In this document: positions 1 through 10,598 of the stretch, piece after piece
Numbering within the stretch: position 1 is the first letter of the stretch
Layout of the letters: every line of letters begins with the position of its first letter
Assembly (NCBI GenBank): GCA_905221605.1
Contig: CAJNDS010000267.1
Coordinates: 64,001-128,000, forward strand
Length of the DNA stretch: 64,000 nt
Direction: 5' to 3'
Origin: Symbiodinium natans
Taxonomy: Eukaryota > Sar > Dinophyceae > Suessiales > Symbiodiniaceae
Notes under the pieces: model-generated
Databases searched by the model: none
Seen by the model: only the letters and a program-made list of their open reading frames with translations
Told to the model about the DNA's origin: nothing
Position numbers and translations under genes: made by a program

Positions 1-3000
1 GTTCTGAAGGGGGTTGATGGCAGCTGGGCTTTCCGGATTTGACCGGGGCTCGAGCAGTGCTGAAGCACCTGGTATTTTGCCCCTTCTTGGAAGACCATGT
101 GGTCAGCGTGTCTTTGCCTTTGCATCCTCTTAGATCTTCGAGAGAGACCATGCCGTTCTTTCAGGTTCGGCTCGCTCGTGCACTTGGCAGTGGCAGGGCT
201 GTGCTGGTCCCGCGCTTGGCATCTTCGCAAACTCGCCGCTCAAACCCTGCGCCTGCTGTAATATCCCATGCTGAAGACCAGCTCGATTCAGGGGAGGCCT
301 TTGGACGTAAGTCATCCTCAGAGAATTTCGGGTGTAGGTGTAGGAAACCTTTCGGCTGGAGACTTTGCAACCTCCCAAGCTGGGGACTCGGCAGGTTCGC
401 TAACTTCTACATCGCTGCGATGGCGGTACTTCTGTGGCCGACGCCTGGGCATTTTTTTTTGGGTTTTCGTAGGTACAGGTATGCATGAGGTTGGCATGTG
501 CGGGCATGCGCTTCTTCACTTCGCGACTGTGAGACGGCCCAGAGTCGAGGTTAGGCCACATGCTACAAAGGCTTGCAAAAAAATGTGGAAGGCTTGATGC
601 AGGTTCGGGGTGGGCCTGGGGAAATGTGCCTCGCGCCCAAGCCTTGAGTCCCAGAGCGTTTCAATGGGTCAAGGTACAAGACGCAGGTGTTCAGATACTC
701 CCCTGACTCCATCGCAGAGGAGGCCTGGCTTGATGTTGATCGGGTTGATCGGCTCCTTCCAGCTTTTCAAGCTACTCCCGCAGGTGTCTTGCGATGTAGA
801 TGTCCGGATGTGGTTCCGAGCGTGAACCCGTGATTCGAGAACCGAACACATTTTAGCAACAGGGTCATGACATGTGGGCTTGCCGCTCTTGCCAGCCTTC
901 GTGTCCTTGCCCGCAGCTGCTTTGGTCCCTTTAGAAGGCCATGCGCATGACAAGCCGAGCCAGCTCCAAGTCCAACCCAGCTCCCAGCCCAAACCCCGCA
1001 CTCAACAGCCAGCAAGACCACGCGAAACCCAGCACGCAACACAAACTGCAGGGAAGTCCCTAGCCACAATCGGCACCACCGGAAGATGATCCGCTGCTGC
1101 GCTCCGGAAGAGGGACCCGTACTGACAGATGCAGGTGCAGAGAAGCGGCCGGTGTTCAACAGTTGTCCCACGCTTTCACTGAAAGTGCTCCATGGTGCTT
1201 GTTCTATTGTTTTGTTGCTTTCCGGCTTGGAAGCAGTGAGACTCTGAGAAGCAGCCGTGAGGCCAGACAGGAGGCCTCTTTTGTTTGGAGAAGGAGCCCC
1301 ATTTCCAACTGCAGGTGCGCAGTCCCTGCTCACAGACAAGCACGAGAAGTCCGAGGTTTTCGTCCCCCACGTCGCGTTGGAAGGATGCAGTTCACGGACG
1401 TGAAGATGCACATGGCAATGAGAAGTCAATCTACATGCGGTGTTATGCCAGTTCATATGAAGGAACACCGTACAATATCACAATATCAAATAGTATAGCA
1501 TCATCTAGTACATAGAGATCGGGTAAGGACTCTCTGAACCAGAAAGAAGCCCCCAGGAAAAGCAACAGGGTTGGCACCGTGAGAGATTTCACAATGCTGC
1601 GTTTGGCCCAAAAAATGCCTCGGGAGGAGAAGTTCCGCAACAAGTTGCAACACCTTTGAACAACAACCAAAACGACCTGCTGAAGGACACGTCTCTGACG
1701 TTTGAGAGCTTCGGGGCTGGGAGCCCTCCTTGCGTTTTGGGTTGTCAGTGATTCAGTGCCCACTGCCCGCCCTGGTTCTATTGACAATGTGGATCCCATG
1801 GACTGCATCATGGGTGTCAAGAGGAAATGGCGGTTCACCAGCTCCAAGCTTTGTCTTGTCGCCCCCCCGAATTGTAAGGACTTTTGAGTTGCGAGTACGT
1901 GCCTTGGGCATGTTTGGGGTTCGGGGCGAGTTTGGGTTAGAATGCACGCCTGCCCAAACCTTAGAAAATTCCTGCCACAACCGAAATCGCAACCTCCTGA
2001 CCCAGAATGAGCCGGCCCGACTTGCTCTAAACCCTATGAACCCTATAAACCTTTTAAACCCTATCAACCCTATGACCCCTATAAACCCCATAAACCCTTA
2101 AACCCCTATAATCCCTATAAACCCTACAAACCCTAAAGAAAGGAGAAGCGATCTGACCTGGCCTTGGAGTCTCGGCTCGCATGGGTGTGCACGTTGCTTT
2201 GCAGCTTTCGGGCTTGGTGGCACGCCGAGGGGTGTTCTAAGAGGGGTTGGGGTGAAGGGCTTTGGGGTTCAGAGAGGGGGTCAGAGGGGTTAACAAGGGA
2301 ATTAAGAGGTTCAGGAGGGTGAGCAGGGTTCAGAGGGTTAGGGGTTAAGGGTGAAGGGGTATGATTCGAGTGGCGGAGGTTCATTTGATTTGGGAGTAGC
2401 GGGTCGAAAGGCCTTGCCAATCCCTCCAGCATCTAGGTGGGTTTTGGGGTCGACTGGCTAGGACGCCCAATCCCTAAGCACCAAAACGATATCTGGGCAT
2501 TGCGCATTCTATGGTCGATGTCAGAATTCTCCCGAACTCCACGGAGGGTTCGATGAAGCCCAATTACACACTGACACCTCAACCCCAAGCCTAAAGCCCA
2601 TCCCAGTGTTGACTGGGCCGAGGGGGGTGAGGATGCCAAGTTCGTCCACCAGGCTGGTGTGACTGCGGCCTTGACATGGCTGAAGTGCCGCATGGAGCCT
2701 TCATCCCCAAAGCCACAGAACCTTTCGGACGCTTAAGGTAGCTTAAACGCACGTCTAGACTCCCCCTCTAGACGGACGTAAGGTGTCTCAAGCACTGAGC
2801 CCAGAGAGCCAGCCCAGAGAGCCGCCAGGCACTGACGGGCTCTCAGCAGCGGCAGCTGGACAGACACGAGCTGGAGGTGGCAGCACGAATCGAGAAGAGG
2901 CAGCTTGGTCTTATTCATTTTCTTGGGGTTTAGGGTTTAGGGCTTAGGGTTTAGGTTTACTGTATATTCTTTTTTTAATTTTTTTTTGGGGGTGGGGGGG

Positions 3001-4100
3001 GGGGTGGGGGCGGGCCTTTCCGATTTGATGCAGGGTGAGTTTAACCGTATTGGGGGGTTGAGGATTCAGGGCCCCTTCCAGCCAAGCCCCAGGTTTGTTC
3101 TGGCCTTTGAAGTTTTCAGACTCCAGGAACCCGTAAGGATCTTAAGGTAAGGATCTCAAGGGTCTTGGGGAGGGTGCAGGTTGGGGCCTTTGGGCTGGCA
3201 AGTCGCAGGAACGCCGTGGAAGGCGGCGGTGCAGGACACGGCCGCCCGGCTGCGTGTGGCTCCATGCGGATCATGTGTAGCATGTTGGCCATCCTCACGG
3301 CTAGTTCTCACGGGTAGCTGTGTTGTGTTTGCGTGGCGGGGCTCCGGGCATTGGTTGCCGAGCATTCAATCATGGCGGGCTGAGCTACTAACTGCCTATG
3401 TGGATGGGTTTCCTGCCATGTTGTCTTTAAGCTGCGTCATGCAGGTGAGCTGCCGCTTTTGTTCAGGTGACCTTGCTAGTGGTTTCGAGGAAGGCTGATA
3501 GTAAACAGCTTTGAAAAGCTTGACATCTTCATGGTTGGAGTGCTGTTGGCACAACCGGCCAACACCGAAACCCTGAATCCCAATCAACGTTCCAACCCTG
3601 AAACGTAAACATGCGCAGAAATGGCGCTTGCTGTGTCGAGGCCACGGGAAGCCGGTTTTCTGGCTCACGGCCGTGATCTCCTCGCTGATCAACTTCCTAT
3701 TGCCTCCTGCTTCCTCTCATGGGCTAGAAGGTGTGAAGTTGCGAAGGAAAGGAGGGAGGGGGCTTTAACGTGGATGGTTTACTTGCACCTTGAAGATGGT
3801 TCCTTTATGCTTTCAACTCTGCAGTATTCTGCAGGGACTGCTTGAAGGGTACGATTTGTTTTCTGTCGGGCCGTCCTTTGATCCAAAAGGTTTTCAGCTT
3901 CAGACTTGTCCCCTTCTTTCGAACTTGCTCGGGAGTTTGCTCGAGGTGCGGGACATTGTCAGGGTTTACGGTGGTGGTGAGGCCTGTTGCCCCGATCTTC
4001 CTCGAGGTTCCCGACTTGTGGCCCGCGTGTTTCTCACGCTGCTTTTGATCGAAGGGTCTCGGTGGCCCCCGAAATTTGAAAGTCTCATAGACACCCGCAT
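1..4100. other. No supportable gene; low-complexity DNA
   Basis: I see no exon with recognisable homology here. Open frames on both strands have no domain, no consistent codon signal and no splice context. A CCCTAAA-like stretch at about 2030-2140 is followed by a GGGTTA/GGGGTT-rich stretch at 2225-2370, the polarity that surrounds exons elsewhere in the window, so a short unrecognised exon may lie near 2150-2225. TTTAGGG copies and a long T/G-rich run lie at 2927-3010. Confidence 0.5.
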
Positions 4101-4110
4101 CATCCCGAGG

Positions 4111-6156
4111 ATGTTCGGCCTCTGCTGCGCTTATGGGATGATCATGTTCAGCGACGACTTCCACAAGCAGCACGGCGCCCTAGGACAGCTCTTTCTTCCC
4201 ACAAGCCCCTACGTTGTGACATCCTCAGCCACTCGTGACGAGATACGGGCACAGTGTATTTTTCCCGTTATTCTTCGGTTTTATTCGGTAGGGAACTTTC
4301 TCGGCTCATCCTCTGGGGGCAGGAGTCAAGATGAACCTGAGCACCGCGCTCATCATGGGCCTCCTCGTGGCTTGCTGTTCCAAGGCCCCGCTGAGCGCCA
4401 GGTCGTGTCGGGTGGGGACATTCGTTCCAAACGTCTGGAGCCAGTCCGGCTGTACTTGTAAGCGCAGGTCAACGTCGCCATCGGCGGGCCGGACCTGCGA
4501 CTTGGCTCCGTGTCAGACAGCTGCAGGGAAGCCCCAAACAGGGCCTTGATGCCTCGGGTCGAGGATGCTTGGAGCTGCTTGGTGTTTTTTTGGTAGAAGC
4601 TTCCCCGACCATCAGCCCTATGATAACAGCCCTTGACTACAAACCGTAAGTCCTTTTTCATACCCCTCCGAGGAAGGGTCCGCGGTTTACGGAAGCTGCC
4701 CCCTCACAAAACCCCCATCAAAGCCCGAGAGCTCCTTGAGCTGCCAGGAACCCCGTGGTCTTCTTCGCGACCTTTGTGCAGAAGATCGGGCAGAGCCTCG
4801 CCACGCAGCTGGAGCTCGACTACCCCGCAGGCCACTTGGGGATCCGTTTTGGGGTCTGCTTCCTGCGTTCCTAAATTCCCTGATTCCCTGTTCTTCAAGA
4901 ACCAGTAAGAAAGCCCGAAAGTTGCAGGCACCACTTCCCGGCGTCTTTGGGAAACGGACAATGCCCGCGACTTCGTCCGGCAGCTGGCTGGGGACAGTTA
5001 CAGCGTGTCCCGGTGCAAGTCAGTTTTGGGCTCAAATTTTTCAACCCTGAATCCCCCCGCCTCCCAACCCTAATTAGCGGGTCCTGGGGCTTTGGAGCCT
5101 GGCTACCGTGGACTAAGACGGTGGAGTTTTGCACGGGCACTCACCTGGTCGACCACTTGTCGGCCTGCGAGGAATACCACGCACAGCCACCAGACTACAG
5201 CATGGAGAGTCTCATTGCTGAGTTCAGGGTAAAGGCGGTGCTGCAGAGAGAGCAGTTTTCCAGTTGATTCTTCAAGCTGTTGTTCGAACAGTTTTCCAGT
5301 AGATTCTTCAAGCAGTTGTTCGCCCACTCGGATGCGTCGCCCACTCGGATGTGCCGCCCTGATCATTTGACCGGTTGCCACTTTGGGGTAAAGTGCCTGG
5401 CTTCGGAGCTGAACCTTAAGCGTCCCTCTTTGCCCGGAGTACCCTAAACCGTAACGCCCCGTGAGCCCAGCGTTTTCGTGATTTTCAACCCAACCTTCTC
5501 CAGGCTCCGGGCCACCGTCCTTTTCTCAGCTTTTGCTTCCTCGGCGATCTTTGCCGCCATCTTCCTCCTCCTGGGGAAGGCTGGGGGGCTCAGACAGGAC
5601 CCTGAGCAAACTTGCCTCACCCGGGCATATCGGGCATTCTATGAAATGTGCAATGTGCTTTGCCTGCGGCACATCTCGAGAGTATCAGAGCATGTCGCCG
5701 CAACTGCCCTGTTCACCGTTAGCTGAAGAGCCTGTGAGGCCTTAGGGGCCTTAGGGGCCTTAGGGAGGGCTAAACACCCTCGTGAGGCACAGCTCACGAA
5801 ATACGTGTCTTACGTGCCAACCTCGGTGCAGGAGGCTGGGCCTCTCTGCATCTTGCCTGGCGGTTTGACGTCTTCGAAGGGGTCCTACTGTAAGGGGGGG
5901 TGCAAGCTAGGGGTCTAGGGGTCCGGGGTTTAGGCCCCAAAATCGTCAGCCTGCCTAAGCCTGTTGTGTTGGCTTTGTTGACCAGAACCAGTTCCGTGCG
6001 TCGTTCAGGGGCTGAGATCGACTGGGGTCCCATTACAGGAAACCTTCATCGTGCATTTCTTGGCCAGAAGCCCCAGAAGCCCGGAAACTCCCGAACCTCA
6101 CTTGTGTGCGGCTCCGTGAGGCCTTCCTGTCCTGCATTGGCTACAAAGTCTTCAAG
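4111..6156 (+). CDS. SulP/SLC26-type anion transporter, N-terminal exons
   Basis: This is the first part of a multi-pass membrane transporter of the SulP superfamily, closest in pattern to the fungal YGR125W-like branch. Exons I can read: 4111-4190 (contains CAYGMIMFSDDF, like the SYGMI segment of that branch); about 4331-4391 (LSTALIMGLLVACCSK, donor AAG|GC), joining in frame to about 4469 (VNVAIGGPDL, the conserved GPD region); about 4750-4850 (NPVVFFATFVQKIGQSLA); about 4950-5020; 5504-5579 (ATVLFSAFASSAIFAAIFLL, donor AAG|GC); 5793-5831 (LTKYVSYVPTSVQ, the conserved Y-x-P motif); 6121-6156 (AFLSCIGYKVFK, the G-F-L-x-x-x-G motif). The last three exons join in phase. The start codon was not located. 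Family motifs are from memory; substrate is unknown. The gene continues at 20216 after a very long gap. Confidence 0.7.
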
Positions 6157-6162
6157 ACCCTT

Positions 6163-6650
6163 GGCTAAGAGTAGGGGTTCTAACCATGAAAAAAACGTTT
6201 TTACAATGACAAGCGTTTCCTTTAACAATGATAGTGGTTTAGGGTTGGCACGATAGTGGATAGTGAGGCCCAAGAGGGTTGGCGCTAAGAGTAGGGGTTC
6301 TAACCATGAAAAAAACGTTTTTACAATGACAAGCGTTTCCTTTAACAATGATAGTGGTTTAGGGTTGGCACGATAGTGGATAGTGAGGCCCAAGAGGGTT
6401 GGCACGATAGTGGATAGTGAGGCCCAAGAGGGTTGGCACGATAGTGGATAGTGAGGCCCAAGAGGGTTGGCACGATAGTGGATAGTGAGGCCCAAGAGGG
6501 TTGGCACGATAGTGGATAGTGAGGCCCAAGAGGGTTGGCACGATAGTGGATAGTGAGGCCCAAGGATAGTGAGGCCCAAGAGCTTCCCCAGGGTTTAGTT
6601 TAGGGTTGGCACGATAGTGGATAGTGAGGCCCAAGAGCTTCTCCAGGGTT
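6163..6650. repeat. Composite tandem repeat, 120-bp and 34-bp units
   Basis: A segment beginning near 6166 with CTAAGAGTAGGGGTTC is repeated exactly 120 bp downstream (6286). Each copy ends in a 34-bp unit starting TTGGCACGATAGTGGATAGT; the second copy runs into further 34-bp units at 6365, 6399, 6433, 6467, 6501 and 6535, then broken copies to about 6640. Minus-strand open frames across it are repeat artefacts because 34 is not a multiple of 3. It lies just after the last N-terminal transporter exon. Confidence 0.9.
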
Positions 6651-6999
6651 TAGGGTCTGGTTTGAAGAAGCTGCCATTCTGGGCGTTTTATGCTTTGTGG
6701 CTCTCGGTCGTACGCCTGGGTGCGGCAGCCGCCTGGCCAGGCGGCTCAATATTTTGCGATTTCAGTCAGTCCTGAGTCACATTGGCAGTCACACCATGCT
6801 CATGTGGCAGTCATGAGCCATGACCAGTCAGTCCTGTGACGGCTCGATGTTCGCAGAATTGTGAGCTTGTTTTGCTGCCTGAGCTGACAAATACCAAGTT
6901 GACATTGCTCAATTCCAAACCATCAGAACTTGAAGCAGTGACACACTGTCAATGTCACGCCATCACTCAAAACTTTTCCACTGAGCTGGGTCAGACTTT
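6651..6999. other. No gene seen
   Basis: Short GTCA/AGTC-rich stretch (6770-6830, several near-copies of CAGTCAGTCCTG and CATGAGCCATGA). No reading frame or RNA gene is supported. It separates the 34-bp repeat block from the transposase-like gene and could hold the end of that element, but I could not find a matching terminal repeat. Confidence 0.5.
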
Positions 7000-8503
7000 G
7001 TGTTAGCGCAACTGCGAATCTATGCTGTTGTCATGGTTGCCCTATCTTTGGGCCGCGCTTTCGTTTTGCTGCTGTCGGTGTGGTGTGTGCGGCTGCCGGT
7101 GCCTGTTGAGTCCACAGACCCCAGAACGACTTCTGGCGCTGCCTATGCCCTGCCAAGTCTGGGCCGCCGAGCAAGGCGTCTCCTCACGAGACACCTGAAC
7201 TCTGTGTGGGGCCCGGAAAATCCCGGGGCTTGCGCCTGTGCTGCATCTGGTGTACGGCGTGCTGCGGCTCGCAGAAAGCCCCGGCATCGTTCCTGGTGCC
7301 TTTTTTGTCGGCAAATTTTGAATCGCCTTTGCGGGTATGCTGGGGTCAGGATCGGCGAGGCCAAACGTCCAGGTCCAGGAGCTGGCGATTCTTCTGCGAA
7401 TGTTTCAGACTCACCGCCTAAGCGTACACGTCGGCAGCTTCAGTACGTCAAGTACGATGCGGTCAATTTCGATGGTGACAGCCTTGCACTTCATGAATCG
7501 TGCGCTCGGGTCTTGCGGAGTGCTGCAAGAAAATGGGCCGAGACCAGAAGTTTCGTCATTGGAACCTTCAGCAACCCCGCCATTACTCCAACAGATGAGT
7601 GGCAATGCAGCTGCTTGTGTCATGCGCATGAAACGTGCCACGCGTCCCAGGGCACATGCTACAGATTCTCTGGCATTCTGGATGGCTCTGTATATCGTCT
7701 CCGCGTTGAGAAGGCTGGACAGTGCGGAGAAACACCGCGCAAGAATCGGGCCGCCGCTACCAAGCTCTACAAGGACGACCAGCCAACAGCAGCCGAGAGG
7801 CTGCGTGTTCTGCAGGCGAGGAAGGAACTGTTGTCAACCCTCCGCAAGGCCACTCCTGGCGCAGTAGTGAAGCGTTTGGAGGCAAGGAATGTTTCTGTGG
7901 CTGCTGTGAGGGTCAAGGCCATTCTTCGTGCGGCAAAGAAGGACCCAGACAAGCTGGGCTTTGTTGAAAGCCAGGAATCCTTCGAGGAGTTCATCGAGAC
8001 GATCCCTGATATGTCTTTTGTCCACGTACAGAAGGAGCCATTCCAGTGGGTGTGTACACTCCCAGCCTTTATGGATTCATTGCAAGAGCTGGCGTGCAGT
8101 GCATCACCGTCCCCGTCAGGCGGAAAGATATTCATCACGGCTGACTTTACCTTTCGCCTGGCCGTGATGGGCTATTCATATGGCATCGTCAGCACTTTGT
8201 TGGCAGTAGTCCTGATTATTTGCTCAGCTTTCTGTTTGGTTTGTTTAAAGAAAACATCGCAAATATGTGGCTTCTCGCTCACCACTGAGGCGTCCGTGTC
8301 TTCCGCCGCCTCAAGTCCACCTACGCTGTATCTGCCTGGCCGTTGGTCCTCGCCTGCTCTCCAACGGAGGATACTACGATCTACCTTCACATGTTCCGAG
8401 CGCTTCGCGCGGCCCTGGAGGAACGTTCGCTTCCACAGCCGGCACAGCTACACCTCGAGGCTTGCTTGCGTTCAGGCATCTGCAGGTTCTTTCACATGCA
8501 GAA
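7000..8503 (+). CDS. MULE-like DDE transposase relic, N-terminal part
   Basis: Exon 1 is open from 7000; the first in-frame ATG is 7033. In order it shows a hydrophobic N-terminus, the motif VRIGEAKRPGPG near residue 116, a Cys/His-rich segment near 205-245 (CSCLCHAHETCH), a Lys/Arg-rich helical stretch, and FITADFTFRL near residue 380, whose Asp sits where MULE-type transposases carry their first catalytic Asp. The frame then runs into 107 nt of unrelated hydrophobic sequence. Removing 8183-8289 as an intron (donor TATG|GC, acceptor GAG|GC) restores YSYGVRVFRRLKSTYA and then PLVLACSPTEDTTIYLHMF and ALRAALEER in frame to about 8500, matching the family's P-x-x-x-A-x-x-P-x-E region. The distal part lies at 9440-10598. 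Whether it is active or domesticated is not decidable here. Confidence 0.6.
8183..8289 (+). other. GC-AG intron inside the transposase-like gene
   Basis: Starts GCATCG and ends CTGAG before GCGTCC. Its removal switches the reading frame into the only frame that continues the transposase pattern; without removal the open frame encodes an unrelated hydrophobic tail ending at 8511. The ends follow the rule seen in the tandem-array gene: non-GT donor and AG|G acceptor. Confidence 0.65.
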
Positions 8504-8552
8504 TTAAGTGAGCCTTGCAATTTAACATCTTTCCTCATGCTGTGTGGCGCGG

Positions 8553-9395
8553 GCAGTGACAGAAAGACCTGGTTTTGGGAGCTTTGGGAGGCCCAAAAGC
8601 TCCGTTTTCAGGCCTTTTTGTCACTGGCCGTGCACGCGCAGGGGGGGGGGGGCGCGCGCGGGCAGTGACAGAAAGACCTGGTTTTGGGAGCTTTGGGAGG
8701 CCCAAAAGCTCCGTTTTCAAGCCTTTTTGTCACTGGCCGTGCGCGCGCACGGGGGGGGGGGGGGCGCGCACACGGGCAGTGACAGAAAGAGCTGGTTTTG
8801 GGAGCTTTGGGAGGCCCAAAAGCTCCGTTTTCAGGCCTTTTTGTCACTGGCCGTGTGCACGCGGGCGGGGGGGGCGACGGGCAGTGACAGAAAGAGCTGG
8901 TTTTGGGAGCTTTGGGAGGCCCAAAAGCTCCGTTTTCAAGCCTTTTGTCACTGGCCGTGTGCACGCGGGCGGGGGGGGCGACGGGCAGTGACAGAAAGAG
9001 CTGGTTTTGGGAGCTTTGGGAGGCCCAAAAGGTCCGTTTTCAGGCTTTTTGTCATGCGGGGGGGGGGGGGGGGGCGGCGCGCGCGGGCAGTGACAGAAAG
9101 AGCTGGTTTTGGGAGCTTTGGGAGGCCCAAAAGCTCCGTTCTCATGCCTTGTTGTCACTGGCCGTGCGCGCACACGCGGGGGGGGGGGGGGGGGCGCGCG
9201 CGCGCAGTGACAGAAAGAGAGCTGGTTTTGGGAGCTTTGAGAGGCCCAAAAGCTCCGTTTTCAGTCCTTTTTGTCATTGGCCGTGCGCGCGCGCACGGGG
9301 GGAGGGGGGGGGCGCACAGGCAGTGACAGAAAGAGCTGGTTTTGGGAGCTTGGGAGGCCCAAAACCTCCATTCTGAGGCCTTTTTGTCATTGCAG
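8553..9395 (+). repeat. Foldback satellite, 8 tandem units (forward block)
   Basis: Eight units begin with GCAGTGACAGAAAG at 8553, 8662, 8776, 8881, 8985, 9087, 9204 and 9320 (period about 102-117 bp). Each has an outer inverted pair (CAGTGACAGAAAG with CTTTTTGTCACTG) and an inner one (GGAGCTTT-GGGAGGCCC-AAAAGCTCC), so a unit can form an almost complete hairpin. Units are joined by variable CG/poly-G linkers of up to about 17 G. The block lies between two parts of the transposase-like coding sequence, so it is probably intronic. Long open frames on both strands across it are artefacts of the repeat. Confidence 0.92.
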
Positions 9396-9439
9396 TGCGC
9401 GTGTGGGGTGGGGGGGAGGACAGTGAAGTGACCTTTCCT

Positions 9440-10598
9440 CCCTCCCTTGACATTTCCACTTCAGCTGAGGATTGGTCAGACCAATCCAGAGGAGCGGCGG
9501 CTGAAGTCTTTCCTGGTGTGCCCCTTCGTCGAGGGATCGAACATCTCAAGCGCAACTTGCGCAACAATCAATCGCAAGGCAAGCGAGGTCCCAGAAAGTC
9601 AAAGGCCAAGGTTTCTGCGGCGGGTAAGGAAGGCCAAACCGAAGGCCACAGCAAAGGCGAAGGCGCTGCCACGACCGGCGCCTCATTTGAAATCGAGGAG
9701 CATATGGGCAGCGATCAATGTGATCACAGAGATCATGTACATGCCCACGCAGGCGATGATGCATATCGCTTTAGATTGCTTTCTGGACTGGGTACGTCTG
9801 CAGTGGGGGGAGCAGCTATGGCACGATTACTTTGTTCGTGAGTATGTCGACAAGTGCCACGTGGACAGCCGAGCGTTCGGTCGGCAGGAGCTGTTTTTGC
9901 CACATTGGTGGTCTGGCGCCGGCACCTGCCGACATTGGGATCAGCCGGGGCACCCTGCCTCTCAACAGGCAGCAGAGCAGCAGAACTCGAAGTTTAAGAA
10001 GGATGTCCGCGAGCATGCTCCGGAGGGCGGCCTGACCACACACCAAGCTGTGGTGAGCAGCATACAAGGCTGCTTGCGCACGTGGCTTCGTCCCCTCAAG
10101 GCTGTGGACGCCAGCACACTTTCCCCAATTAGCTTGATGGCCCCCCCTGGAGGATTGCAGCTGTCTGCCCCGGATCGCCCGGATGCTTGGATGCTTGCCA
10201 CGGGGCGTGTCATACGCAAGCCGTGCAGCAACAAACTCACCTATTTTCCGCCCATCAACGTGACTCTCAAGAAAATGCGAAGTTGCCGACGGTCTTTTCC
10301 TTATGAGCAAAAGACAATCAAGGATGCTGTGCGCCTCGGTGGCAGGTGTGAGCCGCGAGTTGAATTGTGTTTGACGCTGATTTCCGTTCATGCCAACACT
10401 GCCTGCCTCAGGTACTTGTGCCTTCCGGTTGGTGCGCCGCGCAAGGTGCCGCCAGGGACTCTTGCAAGGATGCTTGCCTTGCTCCGCACATTCAACATTG
10501 ACAAGCTGAAAGAAATCTTTCTCCGTGAGGGGTTCCTCACGCAGGAGGGAGAGTTGTTGAAGCTCCTCGGCATTTCTTCTTTCCCAAGCAGTGTGTAA
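9440..10598 (+). CDS. MULE-like transposase relic, C-terminal part
   Basis: Continues the gene begun at 7000. One frame (about 9460-9600) carries EVFPGVPLRRGIEHLKRNLR, resembling the transposase region after the second catalytic Asp, where a conserved His precedes a basic helix. A Lys-rich stretch follows, and the frame changes between about 9600 and 9700. From there to the stop at 10598 the third frame reads WAAINVITEIMYMPTQ, LPHWWSGAGTCRHW and PGHPASQQAAEQQNSKFKK, where this family has its final acidic residue and the PGH...E...N segment. The frame change could be a small unrecognised intron or a real frameshift. The C-terminal 200 residues (LGISSFPSSV end) show no domain I know. Confidence 0.55.

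Noticed and set aside
767-1468. 233-codon minus-strand frame
   Set aside because: No domain, irregular composition, opposite to all supported genes, no splice or arm context.
6046-6634. Minus-strand frames rich in repeated SWASLSTIVPTL-type peptides
   Set aside because: Produced by the 34-bp tandem repeat reading in all three frames; no independent evidence of coding.
8544-9376. Long open frames on both strands (up to 260 codons), and similar ones at 17438-18002
   Set aside because: They run through the foldback satellite and poly-G/poly-C linkers; the same peptide recurs per unit in shifting frames on both strands. They are repeat artefacts.
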